From: Nautilus pompilius
Taxonomy: Eukaryota; Mollusca; Cephalopoda; Nautilida; Nautilidae
Direction: 5' to 3'
DNA: 64,000 nucleotides
Assembly (NCBI GenBank): GCA_018389105.1
Contig: JACATO010000317.1
Coordinates: 4,583,501-4,647,500 of the forward strand
The position numbers were made by a program, and so were the translations under genes. The notes under the pieces are model-generated. The model had not been told where the DNA came from. It did not search any database and saw only the letters and a list, made by a program, of their open reading frames with translations. Shown here piece by piece: positions 13,001 through 25,084 of the stretch. Positions within the stretch are counted from its first letter, which is position 1. Every line of letters begins with the position of its first letter.

Positions 13001-16000
13001 GCTGGGAAACACTTTCATTTCAGTGCTTACATCAAGCTCTCCAGCAATTTCTCATACTGTTTTTCTTGGATTGACTTCAACTGAGGCTTTCAGACAGTCA
13101 AGGATGTCTGATACATTCCTTATCTTCGAGGCTATCTCCTGATCAAAACTTTTCAAACCATCGTTGTACTGTGCGCTCATTTGCTGTGTCCTCACCTCAT
13201 ACTTGCTTAATGTTACGATTTGCTTCACTCGCTTTCAGGCCTAGTTTGAACTCGTGAAGCAAAATTGCACAAAAACTATTCTATCCATGCTTCACTCAGA
13301 ACCCTGAAACAAATATTCATTTTATGATTTTTAAAAAGGTAGGTTTTACATAATGTATTCCAAAGCACACACTACAAAACGATATATAACTGATCTACAT
13401 ACACCTTCACAAGTGTGCAAAAAAATTACCCCAAATTAGCATAATATAAAAAACGACAAAGACATCTGTAATGACCTAATACATGGATGATGCTGGATTA
13501 TGACAGTCACCCCACATTACCTTATAGTCTACAAAATTGAGTCAAATAAGTTGGTTCAGTTTTTCTTCCAGTCAATTTCTCTCTACCTGCTAATGATGAC
13601 AAACAAAGCATGTTTTTCTCATCCAGTATAGTGAACACCATAAAGTCTGAAATTTTTTAAAATTCAAATTGCTTTGGTTGATTGCAGTTTGCATCTTATT
13701 TTTGTTTAAATTTAAATAATTTTAATTTAGAAAAGAATATTATACAATTTTTTTATTTTTTAAAAAGATGCATGTATTGAATTTTTTTTTATTCTTGGTG
13801 ACCACACCTACATTAGGAATCTGTCTAATATGATGAGACTGGTTAATGGAGAGGTAGGTCAAATGAGATTTCATCCATTGGTTTTTGAAATGTTGATCAT
13901 TCTGTTGAGAATTTCTGTAAAATTTTAACTTGTTTATTGTCACTTATCAGGAAGTTCTAATAATTGTGAAAAAATATATTTCTGCTTTAACTTTGTATTT
14001 ACAAAGTCACAACTAAGGTTTCTAATAATTTTAAAATAATGATAATGCCTATTGCTAATGTTTTTATTTTACAGGAAATCATTCAAAAGGCAATTGATGT
14101 TAGTCAGAAAGCACGTATCGAGTGGGAAAGGCAGCCATTTGAAAAGCGGGCACAAGTCTTCCTTAAGGCTGCTGATCTTGTTAGTGGCCAGTACCGCATG
14201 GACCTCATGGCCAGTACTATGCTGGGACAGGTGATTACACTTGCTCCACTTTATATTGTGAACCTCTGCATGCTCCTCTGTCCTTTCAGTCCTTCATTTA
14301 TTTTGATTGTTTTCACGTTTGCCTGGATTTTTATATGGATAAAGTGAGAATATAAATTACTGCTAGTTGTGGTTATGATTAAGGCCATAGGAAGGATAGA
14401 TAACTAGACTTTAAAAGAAAATTGTATTTACCTTTGAATCTAAAACTCTGAGATACTGTTATGTTGCAGTATTTACATTTTGATCTTTTCATTCTGAGTG
14501 TACATGTTTATAATTTATTTTTACTTCCACCTTCTGTAGGCCAAAACAATCATCCAGGCAGAAATTGATTCAGCTGCTGAGCTTGCAGACTTTTATCGGT
14601 TTAATGTTCAGTTTGGATCTGTAAGTATTCCAAATTATCATAACAGCTCTATTCTGGGTATTACATTTGGTCTGCCATGTGTGTCAGTGTTGTGAAGTGA
14701 CCTGATGACAGACTTGCTTGCATAACACCCTCAAATCGTAACTTATTAAATAAAGGCAGAGTATGTACTCTGTTAAAAAAACAAACAATTTTATTAAAGA
14801 TGGCTCAAACCATATCTTTTTATTAAACATTTTAATATATAAATTAGGAAGGTACTCTAGTTGCTTTACAAAAAAAAGTACACCTTAAAAAACTCTACTT
14901 AAATTGGGTGACAAGATTGGACTAAGAGGAAACTGTTGGTGTTTATTGTTAGCACATTAAAATACCTTTATTTTAAAACTATAATTTGAATTTGATATGA
15001 TGGACTTTGTTACTGTGAAAATCCATTGAAGTATGATGAAGCAAGAATTTTTCGGACTTCCCATCTTGTGCATGAAAATATTCTTTTTGCTACAGGAGCT
15101 GTTCAAATATCAGCCAATCAGCCCCAGTGATACAGTCACCAACCAGGTTTTGTATCGAGGAATGGAAGTGAGTATTGGAGTAATTTGGTTGGTTTTGAAT
15201 TTTTCTAGAGAGGAACTTATCATACTTCCCAGTGTAAACCCTTTTTATTGAATTACAGAAAGGTTTGGCTGCATGAACCAGACTTAAAAAATTATTTTCC
15301 TTTGCAGGGGTTTTGGGTTGCAATCACACCATTCAACTTTACAGCTATAGGGGGTCACCTACCCTCAGCACCTGCTCTTGTGGTAAGTGAAATGTTTTAA
15401 CAATAAATGAGGGAGAGCGATGTCCTGCTATTTTACTAGTTAAGTTTCAGCTGGTTTGGTGACTTTTACTGAAAGTATTTTACTTGCTTAGTGGTTCCTT
15501 GACATTTCAGAGTAGTACTTTCTTGGTTCTCCAGAGAGATGGCAATTAAACATTAGAAAATGTATTGTTGGTTATGATTTCCAGTAGCATCTCAACTGTC
15601 TGGAAACAGTTCTGCTCCAACAGTTTTATCTATCTTTATTGTAATTTGGACATTTACTGAGTGTGTGTTCAACAATCACAGCTACATTGCAAATTAGCAT
15701 TGTCTTTGAAGTGCCCATTCTTATCCTATGAACATGGGCATTTAAGAGAGAATGGCTTTTATGTATGTAGTCTGCTAATTAAGTATAAAAAGAAGCATCT
15801 TTTTTTTTTCTCAAGTTATTAGGCAATATTACCTAACATGGATGATGTTCATGGGATAGTTTGAGAAAATTAGCATTTACAGATATTCTTTTAAGGTTAT
15901 GGAATGTGATTGTAATAACATAATAACTTCTGATACTTTTTATTTGAAACCCAGCATTTTAAAAAATAAAATAAATAGATTGCTGAAAAAGACATTTTAG

Positions 16001-19000
16001 TCTATTTTGTAGATTGTTAGGTAATTCAAAATTGTCTAGTGTCTCTCGTATCAAACTTCAAGTATCTATTTTCTATAAAGTGATTAATTTTATTAAACAT
16101 CTTTTTAAAAAACAATGAACAATAGTAAGCAGATCTGGTTTTTTAATAAGCTTTAGTTGATGAAAATTATTACCCTAACTTTGGCTGAGACTGACTAGAG
16201 GGTCTTTTAAATCAAGGAGCTTTGTGTAGAGAAGTTCTGGTTCTTATTGGATACAGATTGATGTTTGGCTCTTTACTGTTACATGAAATAGAAATTCTCA
16301 ATGTAATCTGAAAAAACATTTGTTAAATATTATTTTAATCAACAGAAAGAATATTTACAAGTTTTAGCAAAGAGAAAATTGGATAAAAGAGACTTAGAGA
16401 ATTTAATATTGCAAAATTTTACATCAAATTCTATAAATCTTTAACAGGGTAATGTTTGTTTATGGAAGCCATCTGACACAGCCTTGCTTTCAAACTGGAT
16501 AGCCTTCAAAATTCTCAGGGAAGCTGGATTGCCACCTGGTGTCATAAATTTCCTTCCAGCTGATGGCCCTGTCTTTGGGAATGCCATTACTGCTTCCCCA
16601 TACTTGGCTGGAATCAACTTTACTGGTAGTGCCAGGTGAGTGCAGTAGACAATGTATTTCACAGACTATTGTTTTGTGTGGTTTTTTAGTTTGGAGTGAA
16701 GCTAAAGCTAAGTTCTTAAAGTTGTCTTCAACAGTATGTTAACCCAGCTGGATGGGAACATTATTGTGCTCAAGGACTTTTAGTAGCATCGACCAACAGA
16801 CTGCAAACCCCATGTGACTGATTCTGTGTTTTTGGAAGGTTCAGTTCCTAATGCTGAAGAGCAGTTAATTTAACAAGTTTTAATATTTAAAAAAAAATTG
16901 TTATGGGGTTAAATCTTTATTTCTTCCAACTTTAGGACTTTCAAGCACCTCTGGAAGCAGGTAGCAGAGAACCTGGACACGTACATCACATATCCCAGAT
17001 TGATTGGAGGTGGGTGCTTCAAATATTTTTGCTTGTGCTGAGATGTTAATTTTTGATTTGAGTAGAATTATAATACAGATGAGTTAAGCATAATGTTTTG
17101 GATGAAATCTGCTAAAAGGTGAAATTGAAATACATCTGTGCATCATTTCAAGTGTTTTCTTATTAATATAAATTTGGATAAGATAGCATTTCTGCAAGTG
17201 TTATCTAGCCAGAAATATCTTACTAAACTTTTTTTTTTCATAATGCTGTTTGTAAAAACTTCTACCTGGAATGGTTTGTATTTTTATCGTATGACTGAGT
17301 CAAGAAACTGTTCATCAGTATGTATTTGTTTTGTTTATATGTACCGTATTTGCCAGTTTATAAGATGCACTTTTTTCCAGGAAAAAGTATACAAAAATTA
17401 CCCTGTGTCCAATATGCCGGTATCACCGATAGGAGGCTGAGTGCCAAGGGTGTAAGGCTTGTCTTCCACGGCAGGCACTTCTGGTTGCATCACAATCCTC
17501 TAGGGTAACACTTGCGTCACACACCACCCCCCCCCCCCCCAAGTGACATCCTGTCATTCTGCCACCCCACCTCTTAGAAACACGGACAATACACGCTGGC
17601 GACAAAGGCCGAAACTCAAACTTTTACCACAGTAGGACTGATGCAATCGAGCCGCGCTCCCATTGGCTAACACTATTGGGGCCTGCAGCTAAAAGACTTG
17701 GACCGCGACACCTGGGGCATAGCACACTACAAGGACTGGACTATGACTTCGGCTGCCAGACGCGCACTAGCCAGCTTGATTTTAGGCAAACAAGCCCCAA
17801 ACTGTCAATATATTCAAATAAAACTCTTATTTATGTGATTTTTTTTTTTTTTTTGCTAAATTTATTCTTTGATATTTTTTTTCAATTATGGAAGTTTAGC
17901 AGGGGGTCGCAGGTCTTTTAAGTACTAGAAAAAGGTCCACGAGTCCAAAAAGGTTTGAAACCACTGTTGTATACAGACCAGATGAAGTAAATGAAACTAG
18001 TAAATTTTGTTGGTTTGAACTTTGTGCAAGGAGCTATGCAGCAGCCCAATAGCAGAACTTAATGAAGTTCAAAGCATTTTTACTTGGTCACAGAATCTAC
18101 TATACTGAAGTATTGGGAGGTTTAACTAGAAGCTAGCTATGATCAGACTTTGTTTCTTAGTATATTTGTGGATCTGATGCACATTAGGCAAGATTTGGTG
18201 TAAATCAGTTTCAGTAGTGATAACTACATGATTAAGGACATCCTGTTGTTGACTTGGAGATTCTATTGTACAACTGAATTATCAAACATTTGTCAGTAGC
18301 TAATATATTTTCAGATTTAGAAGAAAATTTTTTATTCAAGTAAATATTTAATTGTTGCTATGAATTTCTTTGACTTATCACATTGAAAAAAAAAATTTTT
18401 TTTCAACAGAATGTGGAGGGAAAAATTTTCACTTTGTTCATAGCTCTGCTGATATAGAATCTATTGTCAATGGAACAATCATGTCAGCTTTTGAATACAG
18501 TGGCCAGAAGTGTTCTGCTTGCTCCAGGTTGTATGTGCCTGAATCTAAGTGGTCAGAAATCAGAAAAGGCTTGTTGAGTGTTCACAAACAAATTAAGCTT
18601 GGGTCTCCATTAGAAAATGGAACATTTTTGTCTGCTGTCATTGACGACAAGGTAAGGGAAGCTCATGCATCATATAATCTATTTAGTAATATGTACTGCT
18701 TAAAAATTAATCTTTTAAATCATTTTAGATATCTGAAGCATTGGGAGAAAGAGAGTCATCTGTAAAATGCATTCTGATGATTTGACATTTTAGCAGAATC
18801 TTTCTTGACATGAAATAAATTTTGGTTATCATAGCTAGTAAACATCACCCAACTTTTGTATTTGTGAAGTAATTTTTTAGTTTACTGGAATCAGATTAAC
18901 TGCTAAAACTAAACAGCTTTTTTGATAACTCACTAACCATAGAAAGTCATCAGTGACTGTTGCTCATTGAGAGATACAAGAAGTTTTAAACTACATAAGC

Positions 19001-22000
19001 TAAGTTATTATCCTTACGTTTTCAGGCTTTTAGCAGGATTAAAGGCTACATTGATCATGCCAAATCATCACCAAATCTGAAAATTATTGCTGGAGGAAAC
19101 TGTGATGAAAGGTAAGCCTACTAAATAAAAGAATGGCAAGGATATGTGCATTTCTTGACCAAGTTGCTTTGTTATAACAGCTGTGTAACTTTACAGAGCT
19201 ATAGGAATAACAAGTTGCTTAGATTTATTCCTCTGATTCACAAGGATGTTAACAGTTGCTAAAGGAGTAAACGTTGAAACAGTACTGCATTTAATATTTC
19301 CTTTTTTCTTTGCTAAATTTTAGGAATTTAGTTGTTTTTTCTGGTAAACCTTTCTGAATTAAAAATAAATAAATATTTGTGAGATACAAGCATTTGCCTT
19401 CAAGTAATGCCAAAAACTTAATAGTGCTGCTTTCTTATGAAATGTTTATTTTTTTCCAGCAAAGGATATTTTATTGAACCAACTATAATTGAGTCAACTG
19501 ATCCCAATGACAAATTAATGACAGAAGTAAGTGTTGCACGTTTTAAAAATGTTTTTATTTTCAGCTAAGCAATTTCTTGAACCTTTTGCGTTTGAGACTG
19601 ATTATAAAACCAGAAGCTAAACTTACAGAATGTATCTTTGTTTGCGTCTACATTCTTAAGTCTGGGTTGATTACTTTTTCAGTAACTATGCTTTAAAATT
19701 CTGCATTTCAATTGTCATCTTTCAAAGTATTTTATAATTAAATATTTTGAAATTTCACTTTAAAACACCACCACATATTTTGAGAAATATCAGTTTTTGA
19801 TGAATTTGCTGTCACCTGTTAACACCATACCAAAGTTTGTCAAGATCTGATGTCATTATATATAAATTAATTTGTGGGGGGTTTTTTTTGTTGTTCAGTC
19901 ATTCATTATTTTTATAACAGCACAAACATTTGTTGCTAAGAAAAAGAATATCTCCATGCAATTTGCGAAAGCTTTATGCTCAGTGTCACAAATTTTGGAC
20001 AACTTGTTGTTTACCCAGATGAACATTGATTTATTTTGACATTTGTTGATGTATAGTACGGTCTGGGTTGATCACAGTTCACATGATGGCTTTGCAGACT
20101 TGTCAGACTGCAAGACAAATTTGATGGTAGCAGCAGCAAGTTTTGACTGCTGTAAACATTAACTTTCGGTCAGCTGGTGGTTTTTAATCAGAATCTGGCA
20201 GACTGGTGTAGAATATTGTTTACGAGGTCTGTCGAAAAAGTATTCGACTTTATTTTTTCCCGTGGGAAGTAATGCCATTAAGGAGGCAAAAGTGTGCATA
20301 GTGAAGCGTCACTCGCTGTCAGGTAGCCATCGTGTGAGGTGCTGTACTACTTGTCGCATTTTCATTTCGCCCGTGATGACGGAACGTGGAGCAACGATCT
20401 TGCATCAAGTTTTGCCAAAAGCTGGAGATACCCAAGCAGAAAGAATTTGCAAAATTCAACAGGTGACAATGCCAGGGGTGTTACCCAAATTTAAGAATGG
20501 TACAACAGGTTCAAAGATGGCCGCACATCGGTGGAGAGTGACCAGCGTTCCAGAAGGCCGTCAACAAGCCGCAATGCAATTGTTATCGAGAAAGTGTGGA
20601 CCTTGATAATGGAGGATCGTTGTTTGACGGTGCGGGAAATTGGTGATGAGGTTGGGATCAGTAAAGCTTCTGCACGTGCAATTTTAGAGGAGGATTTGGG
20701 CTCGCGCAGAGTGGCCGCGAAATTTGTGCCCAAGCTGCTTTCTCAGGAACAACAACAACTTTGTCTTGAGATTGCGCAGGACCTGCTGGATACTGCCAAT
20801 ATGGATCCTGAGTTCCAGAATACTGTGATAACTGGAGATGAGATGTGGGTGTACAGGTATGACCCGGAAACCATAGCTCAGTCATCACAGTGGAAGCATC
20901 CAACGTTGCCAAGGCCCAAAAAAGCACGTCAGGTCTGGAGCAAAATCAAGGTGATGCTGACTGTTTTCTTCAACTACCGAGGCGTTGCGCATCACGAACA
21001 TGCACCAGAAGGATAAACAGTTAAAAAAGCACTATCAGGAAGTCCACTGACGTCTTCGTGATGCAGTTCAACACAAGAGACCAGATCTGTGGGCCTCGCA
21101 GAACTGGCAGCTGCATCATGACAACACCCTGCCTCATTCGTCCCAGCTGATCCAAGGTTTCTTGGCAAAGAAAGGCATTTCACTCATTCCCCAGGCTCCC
21201 TGCTCTCCAGACACGGCTCCTTCTGACTTCTGGTTGTTCCCAAAAATGAAGATGCCACTGAAAGGCTCCTACTTTGAGAACTGAGAGCCATTCCGGAAGC
21301 ATTCCAGACGTGCTTCAAACAGTGGAGGCACAAGGGGCCTACTTCGAAGGGGATTAGCAATTAAACCCTACCAAGTACGTAAATTTTTTTTCCCAGCCTA
21401 AGGTCAGATACTTTTTCGACAGACCTCATATATACCAGCATTCTTACCTCTACATAGTAAGATTGTCATAAGCTTTCTTGAAGCAGAGTGGCAACATCAA
21501 TGTGCTTGACTAGCCATCAGTTCAAATCTTAATCTTGTTGAACATTTGACTTGAGCTGAGGTGGTGTCTTCACTCGTGTAATGTACTACAGACTATCCTC
21601 AGATTACCACAGCACACGCTGAAAAAATGGAGCAACATTGTTTCGGCCAGGATACAGTTTATGTACCAACCCATGAGCCATAGCTTTAAGGGCTGCTATA
21701 TCAGGTACTGAACCCTGATGTCACAAGATGGTAAGACTAAGTCATTCAGAGACATGAACAAACTGTTCAAAGTATAAAACTTTGACATATTGCTAATGTT
21801 TATTATTTAATGTTGCATTATTATTATGTGGGGTTTAAATATTTGTGAAAAAAAAAAGTATTTTTCTTTTGAATTTCTTGATTAGAAACTTCTATTTTCT
21901 TCTAGAGTTTAGTTGTTTTGTGTTTTTTTCATCCTGGATATGAAAAAAACTCAAATTTAGCATCTTCTACATTTGTATGTGCTGTTCCTAATTTTTCCTT

Positions 22001-23743
22001 TTGGAAATTTTACAACAAAAAGAAATTATTTGGAATTAGTTGTATGCCATAAATAGTTTATTTATTAGTGTTGGCACAGTCACTTATGGAATACTTCTCT
22101 TAACAGCAAACATACACCCAAAGTGATCATAAAGGCATCTGAGAAAAATTTATAACATCCTAGTTCAAATCATGTTTTGAAGGCTGGTAGATGTTTAATT
22201 TTTTTAAAAATTAAAAACAAAATGAAGTAAATTTTTTAATTGAGTAGGAACATTACTACCAAGTCTTTCATATTTTTTTTTACATTTCTCTTCTTTATTT
22301 GGTTTAAGTATCCACAATTTCCAGATACTGTTTGCTATGATTAGTAGGCTTATATTTTCTTTACATTAAAAAAAAAAATCATCATCATCTCTTTTTTTTT
22401 TGACATTTACTGTTAGTGATGCTTTAAGAACATACTTTGACTAATAAATGTTTTTCTTTTTAAGGAAGTTTTTGGGCCAGTTGTTACTGTGTTTACTTAT
22501 CCTGACAGCAAATACATAGAATATGCTCGGCTCGCAAACAATACTTCTCCATATGGCCTGACTGGGGCTATATTTTCTAAAGATCTGTGAGTACTGTACC
22601 TTCTGTATTTGTCATGATTTTGTAGGAAAATTGCTTGTTGATTGACCATTTATTAGTGATTTTTGAAAATGTAGTCTTCTGTGACAGTTCTTCTACAGTC
22701 TTTCATCATCCATCTTAAAGTCTTCATGGCTACATAACATTTTATAAACAACCCTTCAGTAATTTTTAATTAAAACTATGCAAAGTTTATCAAAATAGAT
22801 GAAAAAGAATCACCATATGTAGAACAGCACAAAGGAGAGCTGTGTTGTCAGCACATTCATAGAGAACAATTCACAGCTGTTGAATTTATTTTTTTTCTTA
22901 TGAAAGAATTCTAACTAATTTTAGTAATTCTATGAATATAGTTGATCTTGGAGTGCACAAATAAATGAAGCCAGTGTAGCATTTGAAAACTATTCGGGTC
23001 TAATTGTTTTATTGAAAAAATATACTTAATAGTATTCAAAGTATTAAAGAATAAAACTTGTTTTTTTCTGTTTGTTTAATTGTTTAAAGAAATGCCATTC
23101 GTGAGCTGTCTGACATCTTCAGGGATGCAGCAGGAAACTACTACATCAATGATAAAAGCACTGGTTCAGTTGTTGGACAGCAGCCATTTGGTGGAGCACG
23201 CTTGTCTGGTAAGTAATCTAAATGTCATTTGTGGGGAGGTTGCTGATATGCATGGCTGTAGCAGAGGATAATAGTGACAAACAAAAAAACTATATTTATT
23301 GTGAGTAATATGGCTGTTAAAAATAAATTCATTATGACAATGTTGTTTAGGTAAATCAACAGTGGAAGATTTTTTAATGTTTAACATATGGTACTCACAT
23401 GGTGGAAAAAATTTAGTTTTCATAAAAGAGAGTAGTTGAATTCAGTCTGTCCAAAACATTTGCATGATATTGTGGAAATAAAATGGTTAAAAGTGGACAT
23501 TTTTAAAAAAAAAAATTTGATTTTGGTTTCCATCCTTGTAGTTTTTACCATATCACCTATAAGTGTTAGTTGGGTCATTAATGATCAAACAATATTTGCA
23601 TTTTTTAAAACTGTCATTCCTTTATCTCAGGAACTAATGACAAGGCTGGTGGACCCTATTATCTCATGAGGTTTGTTTCTATCCAATCAGTGAAGGAGTC
23701 CAAAGCTTCACTGAACAACTGGCAGTATCCCTCTATGTCATAG
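4031..23743 (+). CDS. ALDH4A1: Delta-1-pyrroline-5-carboxylate dehydrogenase, mitochondrial
   Basis: Fifteen exons: 4031-4071, 7339-7561, 8595-8642, 14075-14230, 14540-14620, 15096-15167, 15308-15382, 16448-16635, 16936-17009, 18410-18651, 19026-19111, 19460-19526, 22465-22586, 23090-23208, 23631-23743. Their total is 1,707 nt (568 residues plus stop), close to the vertebrate enzyme of about 563. All introns are GT-AG and all phases join. The enzyme oxidises glutamate semialdehyde (P5C) to glutamate with NAD+, the second step of proline catabolism in the mitochondrial matrix. The N-terminus MLGLRKLTALWKPRK is basic with no acidic residue, typical of a mitochondrial presequence. Family signatures include WKPSDTA, NFTGS, the ECGGK glutamate (about residue 320), the GQKCSA catalytic cysteine (about residue 354), EVFGPV and the late FGGAR motif. 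The first ATG is preferred because the second (near 7385) would lose the presequence. It looks intact and functional. Confidence 0.97.
6339..6448. repeat. Perfect 55-bp tandem duplication
   Basis: Bases 6339-6393 are repeated directly, without visible mismatch, at 6394-6448. The unit contains TTAAATTTAAATTAATTA and ends in CATACCTAATGTGG. Complete identity suggests a recent slippage or duplication event, or an assembly artefact. Confidence 0.9.
6665..6960. other. CpG-dense block inside ALDH4A1 intron 1
   Basis: Roughly 300 bp rich in CpG (CGTGAC, TTCGGCC, CGATCGG, GTGCGTCGATTTCGCC, GCGACGAATC) within AT-rich intron. An ORF on either strand gives no recognisable protein. It may be an alternative promoter or an intronic regulatory element for the gene whose second exon starts 380 bp downstream, or an old insertion. 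Confidence 0.35.
8643..12216 (+). other. ALDH4A1 intron 3, left part
   Basis: AT-rich intron DNA between exon 3 and the mariner element. The open frames present have no recognisable motifs and I see no exon-like splice pairs. An isolated TTAGGTTAGG occurs at about 10353-10362. Nothing else stands out. Confidence 0.45.
12219..13476 (-). mobile_element. Mariner element, cecropia/Hsmar1-like, decayed
   Basis: A 1,258-bp element inside ALDH4A1 intron 3 flanked by TA at 12217 and 13477. The ends are imperfect inverted repeats: GGTTGTTACAAAAGTTTTGT on the left and, reverse-complemented, GGTCATTACAGATGTCTTTG on the right. The minus strand encodes transposase pieces. One spans 12980-12630, with LDKWVAHELNE and ATVWWTATGVNHY. 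The next spans 12620-12318, with NARPHVEKVTLQKLNTLGY and PAYSPDLSPTDYHLFKH. These match the mariner DD34D catalytic core of the subfamily that gave rise to vertebrate SETMAR. The N-terminal third (about 13260-12990) is recognisable only with stops and frameshifts. The element is inactive. Confidence 0.85.
17264..17966. repeat. hAT-like non-autonomous repeat, copy 1
   Basis: This lies in ALDH4A1 intron 9 and shares long, diverged identity with 53566-54491 on the same strand. Shared blocks include CGTATGACTGAGTCAAGAAA, TATTTGCCRGYTTATAAGA, a poly-C tract, and the run around TTGGCTAACACTATTGGGGC. The right end, read on the minus strand, is CAGTGGTTTCAAACCTTTTT followed by GGACTCGTGGACC. This resembles the CAGTGGTTCTCAACCTT termini of Charlie-type hAT elements. 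Copy 1 lacks about 230 bp that copy 2 has after the CCAAACTGTCA position. No transposase is recognisable. Confidence 0.7.
18410..18651 (+). CDS. ALDH4A1: ALDH4A1 exon 10, catalytic exon
   Basis: This exon encodes about residues 320-399 and carries both key residues: Glu in ECGGKNFHF (general base region) and the nucleophilic Cys in SGQKCSACSRLYVP. The acceptor is preceded directly by an A10T8 near-palindrome (18384-18407), an unusual polypyrimidine region. Phase is 1 at entry and 0 at exit. Confidence 0.95.
20223..21428 (+). mobile_element. Mariner element with TA target duplication, broken
   Basis: A 1,206-bp element in ALDH4A1 intron 12, flanked by TA at 20221 and 21429. The inverted termini share GAGGTCTGTCGAAAAAGTAT. 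On the + strand the transposase is readable in pieces. They include FKDGRTSVES, a helix-turn-helix (LTVREIGDEVGISKASARA), VITGDEMWVYRYDPET with the first catalytic Asp, RPKKARQVWSKIKVMLTVFF, HHDNTLPHSSQL, and CSPDTAPSDFWLFPKMKMPL. Frameshifts near 20500 and an in-frame stop at 21014 after HHEHAPEG break it. Preservation is better than for the mariner at 12219, suggesting a younger insertion. Confidence 0.9.
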
Positions 23744-24431
23744 ATCATCAGTCTAGATTGGAGGCAGCTAAAAGATGAACAAGAGTCCTGAAGTTTTCAT
23801 GTATGTTGTGATTCAGTAGGTGCATTGGATGATAGTATCAGCTTTTTAATGAAAAAATAATTGTAAGTGGTTATGATGATTCAGTCAAGAATCATGGTTA
23901 GTAAACTGCTAAAAGATCTTTCTGTGAAAGAGAAACTCGTCTGCCTCTACTTGATCTTTTTGATTCCTCCAACCAGTACATGCTGTACTGGATTACTTTG
24001 CATTTGAAATGATCAGATATTGACTGAGACAAAGTGATGATATGAGCTTTGCAAAGTTTATTTGGTATTTTACATTTCCTTGGGAAATAAGAAAAATACA
24101 AATAGTAGATTGGGGTGTGTGTGTGGCATTTAATGTTGATTACAGTGAAACTGGTGAGTATCAAGTAAAACCAGTGAGTGACTAGAATTTAAAAATTTTA
24201 TTTTTGGTGTATAGAGAAAGTTGTAAAAAAAATAAATCCCACCACCATAATTTCATGTTTGTTTTTCCTGCTTCAGGCAAGTAAGAGTCATGTTGACATT
24301 CCTTTGTTAAATAGATTATACACAAGTTGGATTTTTATTTATCAGGAGGAAGTAGCTGGCCAGAAGAGAGACACTTGTTCTAAAACCACTACTGATCTTT
24401 AATCAACAGACCCCCCCTTCCTCCCTCAGCA

Positions 24432-24437
24432 AATAAA
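24432..24437 (+). terminator. ALDH4A1: Likely ALDH4A1 polyadenylation signal
   Basis: AATAAA about 690 bases after the ALDH4A1 stop. An earlier AATAAA lies near 24230. On the opposite strand TTTATT at 24334-24339 could serve the convergent CLCN2 gene, so the two 3' UTRs may overlap. No transcript end can be proved. Confidence 0.35.
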
Positions 24438-25084
24438 GTATTTTACATTTAATTTTTATCTCTATAGTGCTGTAGAAGTAATGGAGACTTTCTTTTTTTT
24501 GTATGTTGCCTATTGTTTTCTTGCAACCAAAAGTTGATCAAATGCTTTAACACTAATAGTGTAGGCCTGCTTAACATGAAATTTCCTTTATAAAAATGCT
24601 AGATGTATAAACAATAGGTATACTTACATAAAACATTACAAAAATATAATGTACTCTTTATCACTTGAATAGATATAAACATTCACAGTGTTCGATAAAT
24701 GCAAATTTTAAGGATGTCTCCTTTCAAAGATTTAAAAAAAAAAACAGACCTGCTGTACATAAGCAAAAAATATGGTGCATTCCATGGAAGACAACTCACC
24801 GCTGCCTCAAAAATATAACAGTGGTGCTAGTGTAAACATTAAATCTGAGAAAGACAGGATTTAGTTTTCCATTGTTGTGAAAGAGCACCAGATACTTTAA
24901 AAACTAAAACCACAAAAAATACATTTGTGGGAATAAAGTATCATGAATTTAATAATAATCTGGAATGATTTAACTAGTATAAATGTGTAAAACACCTGTG
25001 ATATGTACATTTTCCATATAAATGGAATGTCAACAGTTTCCCATGAGTATTGTTGGTCAGCCAATTTTTTTCTAACAAGTGAAT

